Assembly (NCBI GenBank): GCA_028284565.1
Contig: JANQRM010000182.1
Span: forward strand, 1-7,638
DNA from: Anaerolineae bacterium
Lineage (GTDB): Bacteria > Chloroflexota > Anaerolineae > Aggregatilineales > Phototrophicaceae
DNA: 7,638 bases
Direction: 5' to 3'
Shown here: in pieces, positions 6,311 through 7,638 of the stretch
How positions within the stretch are numbered: position 1 is the stretch's first letter
Layout: the number at the start of each line of letters is the position of its first letter
The notes under the pieces: model-generated
The model's database searches: none
Told to the model about the DNA's origin: nothing
The model's input: only the letters and a program-made list of their open reading frames with translations
Translations under genes and position numbers: made by a program

Positions 6311-6520
6311 TTAGAAAATCCTTCTTATGAAAAGCAAAGTTTAATTTAGTAGGAATTTGAAATGTGATGTACGACTTTATCTACCTTGAAGGATACAGTT
6401 ATTATCGAATATCGCAAAATTGTTTTGGTCACAGCTTCATTTTTGCCAAATATTGTTGCGATTTTTGGGGTTTGTAGAAAACCTATTCCAACCTCTTGAA
6501 ACTGCACAGCTTCTTGTACA
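6311..6520. promoter_or_regulatory. Divergent intergenic region between the cassette and the ABC ATPase gene
   Basis: These 210 nt separate two divergent genes and should hold promoters for both. I see no ORF of note. The leftward gene has a clear ribosome site next to its ATG, but I could not settle on one promoter for it. The right half holds a long imperfect inverted repeat (6411-6462) and a candidate promoter against the ATPase start. Confidence 0.55.
6411..6462. repeat. Imperfect inverted repeat with 17-18-nt arms
   Basis: The left arm, 6411-6428, reads ATCGCAAAATTGTTTTGG. The reverse complement of the right arm, 6446-6462, reads ATCGCAACAATATTTGG. The arms share a perfect outer ATCGCAA and a perfect inner TTTGG, with a few internal differences, and are separated by 17 nt. 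No T-tract follows on either side, so it does not look like a factor-independent terminator. Its position, about 60 nt before the ATPase start and 100 nt before the cassette start, suits an operator or a protein-binding dyad. Confidence 0.5.
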
Positions 6521-6522
6521 AT
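6496..6522 (+). promoter_or_regulatory. Candidate promoter overlapping the first ATG of the ABC ATPase gene
   Basis: TTGAAA (6496-6501) and TACAAT (6517-6522) each match the sigma-70 consensus at 5 of 6 positions, but the 15-nt spacer is short. If used, transcription would begin near 6529-6530, at the second in-frame ATG, giving a leaderless message. This is a tentative call from sequence matching only. Confidence 0.3.
6512..6521. repeat. 10-bp direct repeat copy 2 with palindromic core TTGTACAA
   Basis: This is the second copy of TCTTGTACAA, identical to 4031-4040. It overlaps the candidate -10 box and the first ATG of the ABC ATPase gene. Confidence 0.3.
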
Positions 6523-7573
6523 GGCAGGTATGTCGAATGCCTTAGAATGCCAAAACCTCTATAAATTCTTTAACCATATACCAGCCGTTGATGACCTGTC
6601 CTTTGTCGTGGAACAGGGCGAGTTTGTGACGCTGTTGGGTCCATCTGGTTGTGGGAAGACAACAACTCTGCGCCTGATTGCGGGCTTTGAAGAACCCGAT
6701 AATGGCACAATCAAGATTAATGAGCGCGTCGTTGCGAATGGGTCGGGTTATACACCACCAGAGAAGCGCAATGTGGGTATGGTCTTTCAGGATTATGCCT
6801 TGTTTCCGCATGTGAATGTGGCAGAGAACATTGCTTTTGGTCTGAAGGACAAATCAAAGGCAAAGCAGAAGCGGGTGGATAGCTTGTTGGATTTGGTAGG
6901 ATTAGCAGGCTACCAAAATCGAATGCCACATGAGTTATCGGGTGGTCAGCAACAGCGAGTAGCGTTAGCAAGGGCATTAGCACCACAGCCGGATATTCTG
7001 ATGCTGGATGAGCCGTTTTCTAATTTGGATACATCCTTGCGGGAGCAAGTACGAGCTGATGTGCGGAAAATCTTGCGAGAAACAGGCACAACAGCCATTT
7101 TTGTCACACATGACCAGCACGAAGCCTTGAGCTTATCGGATGAGGTGGCGGTGATGTTTCATGGCAAGTTGGCACAGATGACCACACCCCATGCCTTATA
7201 CAATCGTCCAGTGAGTAAGCAAGTAGCAGAGTTTGTGGGTGAGGCGAATTTCTTATCGGCAACAGCACAAGGTTCACATGCCGAGAGCATCTTGGGGACA
7301 ATTCCGATTGTGAATCCACGACAGGGCAAGGTGGATTTGTTAATTCGACCAGAAGCGTTGAAATTGAATGTGCTGGGGGATGGGTTTCCAGCAGAAGTCT
7401 TGTGGCGGGAGTATTATGGGCATGAACAACGGCTGGGCATGCGCTTGTCAGATGGCACCACTTTGGTTGCTAGAGCCAATGTAGATGTCTATTATGAGCG
7501 TGGGCAACAAGTAGGTGTGAACTTGAAAATGGCAGTGATGGCGTTTGGTAAAACAGCCGATCTCACTAATTAA
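6521..7573 (+). CDS. ABC transporter ATP-binding protein, Fe(III)/putrescine/sulfate class (FbpC-like)
   Basis: The 350-aa product is the cytoplasmic ATPase that powers a binding-protein-dependent importer. It has all nucleotide-binding motifs: Walker A GPSGCGKTT (40-48), Q-loop Q90 in VFQDYALFPH, signature LSGGQQQR (139-146), Walker B ILMLDEP (159-165), D-loop SNLD (167-170) and the switch His in VTHD (H197). The stretch YTPPEKRNVGMVFQDYALFP and the GFEEPDNGTI block are most like Fe(III) importers (FbpC). PotA or CysA-type substrates cannot be excluded. The C-terminal part (about 270-345, from LLIRPEALKL) is a TOBE domain, and the length of about 350 aa is normal. The start is uncertain: neither ATG 6521 nor ATG 6530 has a properly spaced ribosome site, and 6530 (MSNALECQNLYKFF) would also fit. 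Permease and binding-protein genes are not visible; they may lie beyond the window. Confidence 0.92.
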   Translation: MAGMSNALECQNLYKFFNHIPAVDDLSFVVEQGEFVTLLGPSGCGKTTTLRLIAGFEEPDNGTIKINERVVANGSGYTPPEKRNVGMVFQDYALFPHVNVAENIAFGLKDKSKAKQKRVDSLLDLVGLAGYQNRMPHELSGGQQQRVALARALAPQPDILMLDEPFSNLDTSLREQVRADVRKILRETGTTAIFVTHDQHEALSLSDEVAVMFHGKLAQMTTPHALYNRPVSKQVAEFVGEANFLSATAQGSHAESILGTIPIVNPRQGKVDLLIRPEALKLNVLGDGFPAEVLWREYYGHEQRLGMRLSDGTTLVARANVDVYYERGQQVGVNLKMAVMAFGKTADLTN

Positions 7574-7638
7574 TAAGTTTCGTATAGATACATGGCACTA
7601 TGTAGATCGGTCAATCGAGTAGGTTGGCTGATAATAAA
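7574..7638. other. Intergenic tail at window end
   Basis: These 65 nt follow the ATPase stop and contain no gene start I can support. A weak inverted repeat, TACAT (7589-7593) and ATGTA (7600-7604), is present without a following T-run, so I do not call it a terminator. Confidence 0.4.

Noticed and set aside
6469..6483. GGTTT/AAACC hairpin as a terminator
   Set aside because: The stem is only 5 bp and no T-run follows on either strand.
1..7638. CRISPR array, tRNA, rRNA or insertion sequence
   Set aside because: No regularly spaced repeats, cloverleaf, conserved rRNA stretch or transposase-like protein was found on either strand.

Overview
The window looks like a piece of a bacterial chromosome of roughly 50% GC. 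It holds ordinary metabolic and transport genes interrupted by a clearly AT-richer two-gene cassette. The gene set and the style of the small SpoIIAA-like hypothetical protein remind me of Chloroflexota (Anaerolineae-type) genomes. That assignment is an impression from protein style, not from a marker gene. No rRNA, tRNA, CRISPR array or recognisable transposase is present.

Left part (1-3988, about half GC). A gamma-glutamyltranspeptidase, cut at its 5' end by the window edge, runs rightward and converges on an OsmC-family gene; their stop codons overlap. The OsmC gene is divergent from a gene for a secreted glutaminyl-peptide cyclotransferase. That gene in turn converges, with a 4-nt gap, on a small SpoIIAA/STAS-like protein gene. 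Upstream of the latter, on the same strand, is a ZADH2/PTGR3-like NADPH-dependent oxidoreductase of the zinc-free MDR type.

Middle part (about 4054-6310, hand-counted lines near one third GC). Two minus-strand genes overlap by ATGA and so are probably co-translated. The upstream gene (406 aa) is unrecognised. The downstream gene carries a likely PD-(D/E)XK nuclease core (D71, E86-x-K88). Its reading frame stops at 309 aa, but one extra base, or a -1 slip, in an A5 run near its end would open another 44 codons and give a 346-aa protein ending in QLPLFDEE, which resembles a beta-clamp-binding tail. This cassette is the best candidate for something undescribed, possibly a defence or mobile-element module. 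That role is inferred from the nuclease motif, the coupling and the composition.

Right part (6311-7638). A 210-nt divergent intergenic region contains a long imperfect inverted repeat. It precedes a complete ABC-transporter ATPase gene of the Fe(III)/putrescine/sulfate class (FbpC-like) with a C-terminal TOBE domain. Its permease and binding-protein partners are not in the window.
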